DNA of 64,000 nucleotides. Source: Henckelia pumila. Its lineage: Eukaryota > Streptophyta > Magnoliopsida > Lamiales > Gesneriaceae. Under the pieces are notes generated by a model. It made no database searches. It worked only from the letters and a program-made list of their open reading frames with translations, and was not told where the DNA came from. The translations under genes and the position numbers were made by a program. Every line of letters starts with the position of its first letter. Position 1 is the first letter of the stretch. Positions 10,440 to 24,328 of the stretch are shown here, piece after piece. The DNA is taken from the NCBI RefSeq assembly GCF_033568475.1, contig NC_133121.1, forward strand, positions 1,240,001 to 1,304,000, in the 5' to 3' direction.

Positions 10440-10674
10440 AATTTATAATTTATATATAATTTATATACAATTTATAACACGCATTACGAATGCGCCACGA
10501 CGCTAATTATAATAAGCGCGAGTGCAGCATTCACGAGTGTTGCTGCTACATCTGATCTGGCTGCCTGCTCGAACAGCTTCACTTTAGTGCGTAGGGTTTA
10601 AGAACAAGCACAATCAGTCCATCCACCATCGGCTCTGGCGTGAAATTTATTCCGATTCCTGTTCGCAATCTCAG
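10440..10674 (+). promoter_or_regulatory. CAND1 promoter region and first non-coding exon
   Basis: The first exon is untranslated and ends at CTCAG 10674 with donor GTAACA. The leader intron ends at 11234 and the second exon starts at 11235, 62 bases before the ATG. TAGGGTTTAAG at about 10592-10602 is a telo-box-like motif. No convincing TATA box can be fixed among the many AT runs, so the transcription start is not assigned. Confidence 0.55.
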
Positions 10675-11296
10675 GTAACACATGCCTATCTCGTCCTGTG
10701 ACGATTTCTGAGGAAAAAACCGGTGCATTGCAATAGCTCTGATTGTGTAGCTGTAGAAAATTCAGTTTGGATTATGTGTTGGATTGATTTTGCTGCATTT
10801 TTTTTCATCAGTATGATTGCGCGTCATGCTTGCGCGGATGCACTCTTTTGCATTTACTGTGTTTGTGTTTGTGTGTGTGTTTCTTTTTAATGTTTTTCGA
10901 TCAATTTGGTGTGGTTTCGTCATTGGGAATGCGAGGTTTTAGGAAGATGTTCTGAGTTTCAAGATGCCAAATTTGGTCTCGAGCTTTATCCAAAAACAGA
11001 AATTGTCGTTTTTTACAAATATTAGGTTTGTTCTTAGTTCGGTTCTTTTTGCCAGTTTTTTCCCTTTCGTTTATTTACCAAATTGTATTGATTTTGTTAA
11101 CTTCCTGCTTTGCGATGCTATTCTGTTCTTGGTAAAATGTTCTTTCAATTGGGGTTTTCTGTGGAATCTCTTATTTTATCGAAATTGATTAATGTCGTAG
11201 ACTCATATACTCATTCTTGTATTTATGAACTCAGAAGGTGGTCTATCTTCTTCTGGTGAATTACAAGCTGAACGAGCTGCTTAGAGGTTCAAGAAG

Positions 11297-14200
11297 ATGG
11301 CTAATTTAGCATTAACTGGGATACTTGAAAAGGTAAGTCATGAATACTTTATAGTCTTCAATTCACCTCGTTGCTCTTATTTTTCAGCTGTTAGTATGAC
11401 TTAATTATTCACTATATATTGCCTATGCCCCACAGATGACAGGAAAGGATAAAGATTACAGATATATGGCGACGTCTGATTTGCTTAATGAATTAAACAA
11501 AGAGGGATTTAAACTAGATGTCGATCTTGAAGCAAAATTGTCTAATATTGTCATACAACAACTGGATGATGCAGCAGGCGATGTTTCCGGATTAGCTGTG
11601 AAGTGGTTTGATCTTGCTTCTTTAAATACGTAGCTTTTTAGATTTATTTTCAGTTTATAATATTTAGTATTGAGAAACTGCAATCTTATTGATTTTGCTT
11701 GGATGTTCATTTCCAGTCTTGTTCCTTTGGTGAAGAAAATTAGAGAGCAGCAGGTTCTGGAGATGACTAATAAGCTTTGCGATAAATTGCTCAATGGGAA
11801 AGAGCAACACCGTGACATTGCTAGCATTGCTTTAAAGACAATTGTTGGGGAAGTTCCTAGCCCATCTATTGCACAATCTGTTCTTGTATCTATTTCTCCA
11901 AAGTTAATTCAAGGAATAACCGCTCAGGTGAGTCACTTGATCAATCATTCATCTGTTTGATATGGACTAGACAACTACCTTCTTGAGTAACAGATTCACA
12001 CTTGCTATCGATACTATTATGTGCAAGCTTTGTTGGAAGTTGGAGGACAATGGTTTTGAATGTGTTCTTCATCGTGTATGATTTTTATTTCAGGATTCAA
12101 TAATAATATAAATTTAAATGAACTATGCAAGTCACGCTCAATTATTGGTTGCCCGATACTTTTCTCTCGATGTATCCTGAAACCCATCCTCGGACAGGCA
12201 GATATGCATGTAAAATACTGTCGGGCAATATCAAACGACATTATTTTATATGCATTTCTGCATGTGTAGGTGCACCTTTAGGTTTGTTTGGATTGTTTTG
12301 GGAAAGATAGATTTACTCCTATGATGCAACCTGTTAGATATAGAAAAGGAGATAAACTTGTGTGCTTCAAGTCCTTCAAAGCTTGAAGATGGGAGCTTTC
12401 GAGCTGTCGTCTCATAGTCATTGTTATCTTGTATGAAATAACAGTAATTTTCTTTGACCTCTTTTATGGAAGATTTTCTATTCTCTTGATTTATTAGGTG
12501 TCTAAAACTCAAAAAATGATGTGTTAGGGTTTTTAAACCTTGTATTATGGGGGAAATTCGATCCTACCCATGGGGTATTACCCCATGGGTGGTGTGGACT
12601 TTTGTGGGTGGTGTGGACTTTTGTGATTGGAGCAAATCATGTGGGCCCCACATAATTTGCACCAATCACATACTTCCACCTACCCCATGGGTAGGATCGA
12701 ACTTCCCATCTTATGGGGCCCTCAACTGTAGGCTGTGGTATTGTGTGGTGTTTTGTATACTGTAGTGGTAGATTTATTGTCATGAGCTGAAATATTTATG
12801 TATTCAAAGAACTTTTTTCGTCATTTCATTAGACTTTGGTTTTCTTTATCCTCATCATGAAATTTATGTATCCTCTCTTATTATAGGGAATGAGTACAGA
12901 AATCAAATGTGAATGTCTCGATATTATGTGTGACGTTCTTCAAAAATATGGGAATGTAATGGCGTCAGACCATGAGGTCTTGTTAGGTGCCTTGTTGCCT
13001 CAGTTGAGTTTGAATCAAGCCAGTGTCAGAAAGAAGGCTGTTTCTTCTATTGGTAGGATGAATCAAATTCAAAATCTTGTTGAAGATACTCTGATTTTAG
13101 TTTCATCAGTTGATTAAACTCTTCCTTTTCGCTGGTTATTACAACATTGCTGCTTCAGCTTCTCTCTCTTCAAGCTTGTCTGATGATTTGTTGGCTAAAG
13201 CTACTGTTGAAGTTGTTCGACTTTTGAAAAGTAAGGCCACAAAGTCTGAAATTACACGGACAAACATCCAAATGATTGGTGCTTTAAGGTAAATGATTGA
13301 AATAGCCTTTTTTTGCTAATGGTTAGATGTGTCTATGATTGCTCTGATGCTGTCAGAGCCATCTCATGTGCCTTGAACCCTTACGGTCCTTTTGATTTTG
13401 TCGATTTAGTTATGGTAAAGGTAGATTTTTTCACCTTCTCAGGACAGGAATAACTTACATTGAGATATGAAAATGATATTTTTTTAGTTGTTCACGGGAA
13501 TCATGGAAATTTAGAATGTTATTCTTGTTCAGTGTTGGTAATTCTGATACCGCGGGTCCATTGTGTATTGAGTTGTCATGGCATATGCTTTACCTTTTCA
13601 TGCATTTTACCCGTCTATGATGAATCATATCGATTGACATCTGGCTTTTTGGTTTTCAAGCCGAGCTGTAGGTTATCGTTTTGGTCCGCACCTTGGAGAT
13701 ACGGTTCCAATACTAATTGGCTACTGCAATAATGCATCAGAGAATGATGAAGAGCTTAGAGAGTATAGCTTGCAGGTGCTCGTTCTTTTAATATTGTGTA
13801 TCAGTGATCATTTTCGTGATCAATACAATCTTTGTTTGAGTTCCCCCTGTTCTTATTTTCTCTCATTTTATACTTGGTCGAATACTTTTCTGCTCAGGCA
13901 TTGGAGAGCTTTTTGCTGAGATGTCCCAGGGATATATCTTCCTACTGCGATCAAATTTTACGTCTTACTTTGGAATTTCTTAGCTATGATCCTAATTTCA
14001 CTGATAACATGGAGGAAGACACAGATGAGGAGAGTTATGTGGAAGAGGAGGACGAGTATGTTCCAAAGTTAATTGTTTGCTAATTGAGGACTTGGATGTT
14101 ATCAATGATAGGGATTTATGCTAATATTTCATTCTATGAGCTTGTAGTGAGAGTGCTAATGAATACACAGACGATGAAGATGTGAGCTGGAAGGTGCGTC

Positions 14201-17200
14201 GAGCTTCTGCTAAATGCTTGGCGGCGTTAATTGTTTCTCGTCCTGAGATGCTCTCAAGACTATATGAGGAGGTATGCATCGATAAGTTTCAATATATATC
14301 TAATTGTAGGCATACTTTATATCGCATCTTAACATTCTATTCTAGTGTGGTATCAGAGTATGCCATGATCATTGTAGCTCTTCTCTTGGCATTGTTCTTG
14401 TACACCCTTTAAATAATTATCCACAGAATTAAATTGTAAATGACTTCTTGTAATAAATTGTCAGGCAAGATGCCATTGACAATGTGACTTTTTTTTTCCG
14501 AAATGAGCTCACAGCTCTAGCCTGTTCATTTACTTTATGTTTCCTCATGAATTGTAAGCTGATCTGCTCTTTGGAGTCGTGAATAATTAAATTTGAGAGA
14601 GAAGATTGGAAAGAGCTTCAAAAGTTTTAAAATGTATTTTACCAAAAATACGAAACGGACTGAGAAGATTGGGAAGATAAAATAATTGTTTGTAAAGGTG
14701 GAAATATATTGCTAGTGCAAATTTTGAAGACTTGAAAGGTAGAAATAGAAGCTTCCACTTCTACAAAAAAAAGCAATCAATGCCAAAGATTTATTTGTAC
14801 CTTCAGGCTTCGCCTTGTCTACGTGAATGATATAAATTCAATACATTATTTGTTTGGATCTATGTCATGATCACAAGGTGATTAAAATTGAAGAACTAAA
14901 TTTGTCATTTGACATGAACTAACACGGAAGGGAAACAACTGTACAGTGACGTTAATTTTATTCCAAAGATATGGAAAGGTCAAGTTTCCATATCCGATGA
15001 AATTGTCACAGTTGAAAATAGGGTAACCGCAGCAGAGCTAATGTTCAAGGAAGAACATAGTGGTAAATGTCAAAATTTTTGGAACTGAATCCATGATGGA
15101 TAATTTTGGACCGATAAATCTTGATGTCCTTCAGTCCTTGGTGCTACACAGGCAATCACTCACTTCCGACTCCTTGAACTGCTGTGTGACTGTGATACTC
15201 GATAAAAACTTTTTCACAAACCCTAGTAAGGTTTTGATCGGTCATGTTTAATTTTTTCCTTCGCTGTTGAATTTCGAATTGCCTTTTAATGCTTTAAAGT
15301 TCTATGATGTTGGTTATCATTTGCACTTCATCAAATTTAACTAAAAAAATTTGAAATTGCTATAATTTTTGGAAAAATATTTTTTGTTGGGCACAAGAAT
15401 GTTTTTACAATGGTAATACTAATCTTGGTGGCATAGTGACATTAAAAAAAAGTTATTTGGCTAAAAGAATCAGTCGTCTGACTATCATATGTACATAATT
15501 CCTGAAATATAGAGAAATCTTATTTTCTTCCTCAAATATCATGAATTCTAATTTCAGTCGTCTTACCATTTTGAATGTAATCGCATGAAAAATGAGATAT
15601 TGGAGTATGATTGAGAAGATTATTTGTGTGTAAATAAACCATCTCTCTTCAATTTCTCTCGTCCAGTTAATCAAAATATGGTGCTTGACTTAAAAAGAAT
15701 ATATTTGCAGGCATGCCCGAAGTTAATTGATAGGTTCAAAGAGAGGGAAGAGAATGTCAAGGTATGAGGTAAACTGCACTACTGGTTTTTGTTTTACTCA
15801 TCCTTAGCTGATCATCTATCTTTGGTGCAGATGGATGTCTTCAGCACGTTCATCGAGTTACTAAGACAAACAGGAAATGTTACAAAAGGCCAGACAGATT
15901 TTGATCAATCAAGGTAAGGTGTCATTTGTCTTGTTGGGTACCCATGCTATCTATAACACTCAAATATAGTTGTGATGACAGCAGTTCAGCATGGTAACTC
16001 TATTTATGATGTTTGGCACAATTTATTTTAATGTGGACCTCAAAACTGTACGATAAAACAAAAGTCTTCTTTGCGACATTTGTGATGAAATCTCAACAAA
16101 CTTTTCGGAAAATAATCATTTGAGGAACTTGAGATGCTTATCTTAATATTTGTGATCATAGGAATGTGAAGATGAAGAAAGAGAATAATTTTCTGGGATC
16201 ATAAAATAAAGAGGGAAATGGTCGATAATAAGCCAAAAAGTGGTACTTTTGTTTTTGAATTAACAAGCTTTAGTTAGCTGATGACTTCACTAGTGAAGCA
16301 GTGCAATGGGGTGTAGGGGAGAATGGGCAGTTAACTTTGATGTTGACTCCATGAAAAGCTTCTGTAGGAATCTCGCTTTACTGGTGTGTTATGACATTGA
16401 TACAAGATTTCCAGCATTCTGCATTTGATATACTTTTGTCAAAATTGATGAATTATTCCCTGATTTCGGTACATGGTGCTCCTTGCCTACACCAAGTATG
16501 CAACTTCTTCATTTTCTGACACTCTGGATATGCCATGCAGTCCCAAATACCTATTGAAGCAAGAAGTGCCAAAGATAATTCGATCTGTAAATAGACAGTT
16601 ACGTGAAAAATCTATCAAAACTAAGGTAAAAGATGCGGCAAATATGCCCCAATGATTTTAAAATAGATTCTGAGCTTTCTCACATTTTTCAAGTCTTACA
16701 GGTTGGTGCCTTCTCAGTTTTGAAAGAGGTGATAATCGTTTTGCCTGATTGCCTCGCCGACCACATTGGATCTCTTACCCCTGGTATTGAGAAAGCACTT
16801 TGTGTAAGTTTTAACTCTTTTGGTGATTCTGTAATATTAATGAATTTGGTTATTTTTTTGCTAGGGAGATACTCTAATACTTATATTACCTTTATGAACA
16901 GGACAAATCCTCAACCTCAAATTTAAAGATTGAAGCTCTTGTTTTTACAAGATTAGTTTTAGCCTCGCACACTCCTTCAGTTTTCCATCCCTATATTAAG
17001 GTACTCGTCTTCATGTCACTGAGTTTTATGATGGCTTGAAAATATGAATATTTGGTAAATTTCTGAGAAGAACAAGCCAAACTAATTTTTACCTGTTGAA
17101 AAAGGTGGTGAAACTCCGTTATGCACGTCGTATGCATCTCTGTGCTTTTTTAATCTGTTGAGTTGAGTTAGGATTGTTCATTTTATAACCCCCAGATTCC

Positions 17201-20200
17201 AGAAATAGATATTGGAAAAGAAGAGTCCAGAAACCATTCCTCTATTAGAGAGTAAATACCAAAATAATAGATAGCTACATTAAAAGAAGCAGTTACAAGA
17301 ATCAACTTGAAAATGCCTTGCGACTGCTCAAGTATCTCTGTTATGTGCTATAAAGTATCAGTGATTTCCTTGTAACATGTACATCTAACTTTTGTAATAT
17401 AATTAGGAGCCGCATTAGCTTCATGTAGTAACGATATGTACCTGTTTTTGCAAGTTACCATTGACCACTTAAAATTTTCTAGTTTATAGCTGAATTTAGT
17501 TGTGGCTTTATTTTCCGTTGTACTATCCATATAGTTACGCCCCCAACTTCTTTCATCTATCTAGAAATTTTCTTCAATATCCTTTTGCTTATTCCATGGT
17601 CCTCCAATAATCATAAACAGTATGTATGGTTGGCTTATCTATGCAATGATCATGACCATAAATGATAAAACAGTTAATCAGACATATTTTAGTTGTATTT
17701 TAGCTTGCCATGTCCTTATTGACATTACCACCAAAAGTAGATGTTGTAGTCTTCGCTCTTTTACGATAGCTAATGGATGCTGTTATTTACTAACTCTAAC
17801 AATGCACGCAAAAAATAATTGGAGATGATGCTATACGCTCATTATGATCTTGGTGTAAGGAGGAAAATTGTCTAAAACAAGATGCATTGATTGTTATTCA
17901 GCTCATAATGTAGAGCATGGAGCAGTGGTTCAATTAATGCCTACCAATTTGTAAACCGCTTAAATTAACAATTTAGACAATGTTCCTCGTAAATCGTAAT
18001 CACCACAATTTGACCAACAAATATTTAAAACTTGCTTCTCTGCTGAAAATCTTGTGCTAGGCCATTTCTGCCCCTGTTATATCTGCTGTTGGTGAACGGT
18101 ATTACAAAGTTACAGCAGAGGCATTAAGAGTTTGCGGAGAACTTGTTCGTGTTCTACGTCCAAATTTTGAGGTCCATTCTCACATTCTCTGCGCATATCT
18201 GTCTTCCAGATTTTGGAGGGCCACGTCCTGAGATTGTTCTGTGATTTTGTTCCTCAGGCTTATGGTTTTGATTTCAAACCTTATGTCCATCCAATTTATA
18301 GTGCTATAATGTCACGCTTAACAAACCAAGATCAAGATCAGGTTAGGGCCATTTGTCAAATAGAAATCTTGTTCTTTCACCAGTTTTTTGGGGTTCAATT
18401 TCTCTTCTCTCTCAGGAGGTTAAAGAATGTGCCATTTCTTGCATGGGACTTGTGGTTTCGACATTTGGTGATCATGTTGGGGGAGAATTACCTGAATGTC
18501 TTCCTGTGCTTGTTGATCGGATGGGTAATGAGATAACTCGACTTACAGCTGTGAAGGTTTGTGAAAGATTTTTCTGGAGGCTTTCTTCTTTCTTTTTTTT
18601 TATTGCATGTATGTTCATGCATTTGCTGCTTACTTAAGATTGTGTTAAGGCTGAATTCTCGTATTTTTGCTAACTGCACTACTATATAACTGTTATTGAT
18701 TGTGGTTCAGAGTTCGGAAATACTTTAACTAGTTAGTTGAGGGATGAAATTGATCGTGCATGATGAAGCTTGCTGATTAGTGATAAGAGATCAGTGAACG
18801 TCGAGCAGCTGTTCTTCTTCACGATTCGTTTTGTTCTGCTCTTTTTTGACGTGGCTGTCTTAATGTGAAGTGTTTGGTGCCTGATAGAAGTGTATTCTGA
18901 TACACAATTCTGCTTATGTAGTCTGTTTTTATTAAGTTTCAGCCTTTCAAGCATGGAATGTTAGCTAGATAAAATTTTTAACTGACTGAATGAGCTGGGT
19001 CATCTATCGTTTGAAGCTCCTGAAGTTGCTTACTTTCTGGTTCTAGTCAAACATGGTAGTGATTTGATTTGCTTTGTTTTCTGGGGGAGAAATATGCTTA
19101 ATTTTTTACTAATTGACATCTGTGTTTTTGGTCGTATTTACCTTTAATGCGTTATCGCAACCTCCTCTATCAAACAACGCTTCGGTTTGTACCAACTGAA
19201 TTCCGTAAATTAAAGCCGACGACTTATTTTTTAAGTCCAATTGATGAGTAGAGAAAAGACATGCATAAATTTTTCTGATTGGCTTAGATTATTAAGTAAC
19301 TTGATTTCTTCCAGGACTTTGCTCAGATGGCCTTATGTCTGCTCTGGAGATTTTCTACATGTTTCTTATCAATTGGCGAAACTGATTGGCGAAACTGATT
19401 TTATTGAGCCACCATGCTCAAGAAATATATTTCTTTTTTACCTTTTGGAACATTGTTGCTCAAAAATACCTTTGTGCTTCTAATGTTCAATCCGCTATTC
19501 CTTTCTGCAGGCTTTCGCTGTCATTGCCGCTTCTCCACTTCACCTCGACCTATCTTGCGTTTTAGAGCATGTAATTTCGGAACTGACTGCTTTCCTACGA
19601 AAGGTGTGACCTGCTATCTTTCTATATAACTTTTGAATGGTTTTTCTGGAATGAACCTTACTAATTGGTACAACAACTTTTGATAAGCTTACATGTTTTC
19701 CAATTAACAGGCTAATCGAGCATTAAGACAAGCGACCTTGGGAACACTAAACACACTAATTGTTGGCTATGGTGATAAAATTGCTTCTGCTGCTTATGAA
19801 GTTATTGTAGTTGAACTTTCAACCCTGATAAGGTTTTACTTAAGTTTTGTACTATCCACACCTCTGCAATTGCCATTTAAGCTTCTGTCCTCTCAGTTTT
19901 GGTGATAAATTATTTATGGGTGATCAGTGTAAATATGTTTTACCAGCGACTCAGACTTGCATATGGCTGCTCTTGCCCTGGAATTATGCTCTACCTTAAT
20001 GGCCGACAAAAGATCTGGTCCAAATGTTGGTTTGACTGTCAGAAACAAAGTTCTCCCCCAAGCACTGACTTTAATTAGAAGCTCATTGCTGCAAGGGCAG
20101 GCCCTTCTGGTATTAATCTAACGCTGTCGCAAGTGACACCTGCTATAGAATTGTATGCTATGTGGTAACCATTATATCTAAACATGCAGGCTCTGCAAAA

Positions 20201-23200
20201 CTTTTTCAGTTCCCTTGTATACTCGACAAACACCAGCTTTGATGTCCTGTTAGACTCGCTTCTTTCAACTGCAAAACCATCTGCCAAGTCTGGTGCTGTT
20301 GCGAAACAGGCTTTGTTTTCCATAGCCCAATGTGTGGCAGTTCTGTGCCTTGCAGCTGGCGATAAGAAATGTTTGTCCACTGTAAAGATGCTCACAGATA
20401 TCTTAAAAGCTGATAGTAGCACCAATTCGGTACGCTAATCTATTTGTCTTACGTGCTGTACTTTACTTCGATAATTATATGCATTTAGAAAATTGCATTG
20501 TCATATATGAGGGGATGTGCATGCTAAAATTATTGGTGAACCCTAATTGTCAGTGTGATGGAAATAGTTCACAAGAATTGGACAGTCTTCTCTCTCTCAA
20601 GAACTGTTTGTTTGAAATACTTGAAAACAAAGGTATTAAAATGTATGGCCCACTAAAGTGGAGTCTACTCTAGTTTACGAGAAATTATGTGAGAAAATTT
20701 AATATTGTAATTTGAGTAACTACTTGGCTGTTCTTCTCTTCTTAACTATGAGATTGGAACTAGGGGATGTTGGAAAATTGAATCAAGTCGAAAACTACTT
20801 ATGTTACTGTTTTTCAGAATTTGGAGTTTTTTAGACAGTTCTATACTCGAAGCTACATTATTTTAGGCTCAAGCTCATTTTGAACTAGAGTTCGAAGTTG
20901 AATTTGATTTAGTTGGCCCGAAATTAATTTTAAGTATATTTATAAAATATGAATTATTTATATTAAAGCTCACAAACTACTGAATAAAATGATTCGCGAT
21001 GTAATTCGGCTTGAAAATTTAAATGAACATGATGGAGCTGGGTTCAAGTCTGATACTTTTTTATATGAATTAAATAATATTTGAGCCGTTTTGTTTTTTT
21101 TGCACATCTAATTGGAACAAGTTGGATTAGGCTTACCAGCACGCACACGCGTCCAGCTTTATTTCTGTTATATTTTCTTGAGCATTGCCATCCGGAACAC
21201 TTCAGAGAATTTCACTGTCTGATCTTCTACTCAAACAAATCCTCTTGTTGTCAATTATATGGAATTTCATGAAAACATTCCCCATTGTTCTTATGTGCAG
21301 TACTTTTGTGTTTTTTTTTTTAAAATTGTTTTCGAGAAATTTTTTCTGCTTTAAAGAAATATAAGGTTTACTTTCTAGTTAAATTCATTATGCATGTGGA
21401 TGGTTATGCCTCCTTTGCTAATTTTAGTTGTCATATTATTTTACTAATCAGCAATATTTCACATAGGCCAAGCAACATCTTGCTTTACTGTGTTTGGGGG
21501 AGATAGGGAGGAGAAAAGATCTAAGTTCCCAGGACCATATTGAGAATATTGTTATCGACTCCTTTCAATCACCTTTTGAAGAAATAAAATCTGCTGCGTC
21601 TTATGCTCTTGGAAATATCGCGGTTGGTAATCTTTCAAAGTATCTGCCTTTTATATTGGACAAAATCGATAATCAGCAGAAGAAGCAATATCTATTACTC
21701 CATTCTCTGAAAGAGGTGTGTTCTCTGCAGATAAACTCACTTGATAGAACTTTTTGTTTATGTGTTCTGGTAACTGAGTTTTGCTTTGCTTACTCCCTGT
21801 TTACAGGTCATTGTGAGACAATCTGTTGACAAAGCTGAATTTGATGATTCTAGCGTTGAGAAGATAATTAATTTGCTTTTTAACCACTGTGAAAGTGATG
21901 AAGAGGGAGTTCGCAACGTGGTTGCTGAATGTCTGGGAAAAATTGCCCTTATTGAACCAGGAAAGCTTGTTCCTGAACTTAAGGTATCACGTGAGAAATG
22001 ATAACATTTTTCTTATTCGGGTGGACCAATTGTGATCACTCTTGTGGTTTGCTTGACATATGATTGTAGGAGAGGACATCATATCCAGCTGCTTTTACTC
22101 GAGCAACCGCAGTGATCGCAGTGAAATATTCTATTGTTGAGCGTCAGGAGAAGATAGATGAGATTTTGTACCCTGAAATTTCTTCTTTCTTGATGCTTAT
22201 CAAGGACACCGACCGGGTATTTTGACAAATCATTCTTAGTAATTAAAGTCATACAGTATGTACCTTAGATTCATGTTGGAATCATAAAGCAGTGTTAAAT
22301 CTCATCCAGATTTTCTTTCTAGCTGTTTTTGAATTCCACCTATTCATGGATTGTCAATTTTTTGTGCAGCATGTGAGGCGTGCAGCTGTATTGGCCTTAA
22401 GTACTGCGGCTCATAACAAACCGAACTTGATAAAAGGCCTGCTTCCTGAACTATTGCCACTTCTATATGACCAAACAGTAATTAAGGTGATGTCTCTAGT
22501 ATTTTCATCCCTGTTTTATCATCGCCTCACAAACTATAAGCAGCACCAATGATGATATCCTATAAAAGTCTTATTTAGGATGAACATTGTGGATCCAGCA
22601 GTTCGCAGTCTAAACTTTTGGCAATGTTTCTTACAGTGTTATATTCTAGGTTCGTTTTATGCTTATATAATCAGGCATTCACTCAATGCTTCAGAGAGCA
22701 TTGAGCTCCATTTCTCATCCCTGAAAGAGTACCATTGTACTTATGATCCCGCGATATAAGTCATGTTATGGGAATCTCAATACTTTTCTATGTGCATGGT
22801 TGACTGAAAATTTGGGGCTCGTTAAGAGATGATTACTCAATATTTGATAGGAATGTTTTATGTAAGATTTTTATAGTTTGAGGAAATGCATTAAAAGTAC
22901 CGTTTCCTAAATTCAAATTCTATAAGACAAATAACTTCCATAAAATAATAGGCCTTATCCCATGGTTGGAGAACACAGAATTGACACTGATTATTATCTT
23001 TATTCAAAAATTAAATCGATAGGTTTTAAGCCAAAAGTTCAGTTTGGTTTTAATAAAACTGCAAACTCTGTGGATTAAACTGAAATCTAGCTGCATGCCT
23101 TAGCTGTGCAAGCAACCTAGTGACCATTTGATTTGTATGCCTCTGGTGGTTGCTGAAGTCCATTTGATCAGTTTCTTTATTTTTTTCCCCACAGCAAGAA

Positions 23201-24328
23201 TTGATCAGGACAGTTGATCTAGGCCCTTTCAAGCACACTGTTGATGATGGGCTTGAGTTGAGGAAAGCTGCATTTGAATGTGTAGACACTTTGTTGGATA
23301 GCTGTCTCAATCAAATGAATCCTTCATCTTTTATCGTCCCATACCTTTCATCTGGTTTAGATGGTGAGTCAGTCCGACTCTAGCTAATAATATACCCCGT
23401 TTTGAGCATTATTATAAGACCTGTAACCTAATAAATATCTTAATGACCTTATATTTGATGCATGCAGTACTCATTTTTGCATCTTTTTTTCTCCAGATCA
23501 TTATGATGTGAAAATGCCTTGTCATCTCATCCTCTCGAAGTTGGCTGAAAAGTGTCCGTCTGCTGTGTTGGCAGGTATTTCACTTCATTATTTCATGGTT
23601 ACATTTAATTCTATTTTTCCATTGCAGCTTTTAAATTTGATGTTAACCATTGTTTCTGGATAATTTTGCGTGAACGTTCAGTTCTGGATTCTTTGGTAGA
23701 TCCGCTCCAAAAAACTATTAATTTTAGACCTAAGCAAGATGCTGTCAAGCAAGAAGTTGACCGGAATGAGGACATGATCAGGAGCGCCCTCAGGGTAATT
23801 GCATCACTGAATCGTATAAGGTATGTTTCTGGGGATTTCTTGGACTGTTCAATTTGTGTGTTTCTTCAGATTGTTTAAGCATATCAAGTTCAAGAATCTC
23901 TCGGGTAAAACCTTAACTATATCCATCTCAGGCTTGATCTGTTAACCTTTGATCTTTTAAACTCTTCCGACCGAACCCTCACCTCGGACATGTCGTTCTT
24001 CTTTCTCCTGTTCAAGAAGAATATAAATTACCGACCTATTTTGGAAGTGGAACAGCATGTTTTTTGCTATTCCCAGCTTATGCCTCGTTTAAAAACCCGA
24101 TAGTCTCCTTCTAATTAGCTGCATATATGTTCTTTTACCTCCATCAAAACTATATCATTTTAGAATACTATCTTTCGACCATGGTGCTAAACACCTATGT
24201 TTTATCTGTATTCTACCGTCTACGATTGCAGTGGAGATGATTGCAGTCACAAGTTTAAGTATCTTATGAACGAAATAGCCAAGTCTCCAAATCTCTGGGA
24301 GAAGTACTCATCAATCCGGAACGAATGA
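11297..24328 (+). CDS. CAND1: CAND1, cullin-associated NEDD8-dissociated protein (28 exons, 1218 aa)
   Basis: CAND1 is an all-HEAT-repeat protein that wraps around unneddylated cullin-RBX1 and swaps substrate receptors on SCF and other cullin E3 ligases, in nucleus and cytosol. Coding exons: 11297-11332, 11436-11605, 11717-11927, 12887-13052, 13159-13288, 13661-13775, 13898-14055, 14148-14271, 15711-15761, 15831-15913, 16541-16625, 16702-16803, 16902-17000, 18061-18171, 18258-18341, 18416-18556, 19511-19603, 19711-19832, 19947-20109, 20190-20429, 21467-21715, 21807-21983, 22070-22216, 22370-22486, 23195-23363, 23497-23574, 23682-23820, 24232-24328. All introns are GT-AG and the sum is 3657 nt, 1218 codons plus stop, matching the usual plant length of about 1219. 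Landmarks: start [20 protein letters not shown], the acidic loop [12 protein letters not shown] and [11 protein letters not shown] (about residues 310-345), [52 protein letters not shown] in the TIP120 C-terminal domain, and a C-terminus near [10 protein letters not shown]. Identification is from family memory and very secure. Confidence 0.98.
12551..12707. mobile_element. Foldback MITE in CAND1 intron 3, hAT-like
   Basis: Terminal repeats GGGAAATTCGATCCTACCCA and its inverse at the right end (GGGTAGGATCGAACTTCCC) differ at one base. A second internal inverted pair lies around TGTGATTGG.GCAAAT and ATTTGCACCAATCACA. The imperfect 8-bp flanks TATTATGG (12543-12550) and TCTTATGG (12709-12716) fit a hAT target duplication. 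It is absent from the otherwise near-identical upstream copy (around 4847), which gives an empty site. Confidence 0.85.
14536..15710 (+). other. Unique part of CAND1 intron 8
   Basis: This is the distal half of a 1.4 kb intron. No gene or transposon end is recognised. It marks what followed the duplicated block in the original gene. Confidence 0.6.
17001..18060 (+). other. CAND1 intron 13 (1.06 kb)
   Basis: Donor GTACTC at 17001 and acceptor GTGCTAG before 18061. No other feature is seen inside. Confidence 0.7.
18557..19510 (+). other. CAND1 intron 16 (0.95 kb)
   Basis: Donor GTTTGT and acceptor TTTCTGCAG bound an AT-rich, T-rich intron with no recognisable element. Confidence 0.7.
20430..21466 (+). 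other. CAND1 intron 20 (1.04 kb)
   Basis: Donor GTACGC and acceptor ACATAG. The segment around 20860-21115 has AAGCTC, TTCGAAG and GAGCC motifs and ends TTTTTTGCACATCTA, which resembles a heavily decayed copy of the TTCGAGC-rich hAT MITE class seen at 1205-1662. That resemblance is weak. Confidence 0.5.
22487..23194 (+). other. CAND1 intron 24 (0.7 kb)
   Basis: Donor GTGATG and acceptor CCCCACAG. Nothing else is identified inside. Confidence 0.7.

Larger units (their letters stand above)
10214..14535 (+). repeat. Segmental duplication, downstream copy (part of functional CAND1)
   Basis: This is the partner of 2531-6676. It runs into the rest of the gene: after 14535 intron 8 continues with unique sequence to exon 9 at 15711. 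This copy keeps the intact splice sites and has gained the MITE at 12551-12707. Confidence 0.93.
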
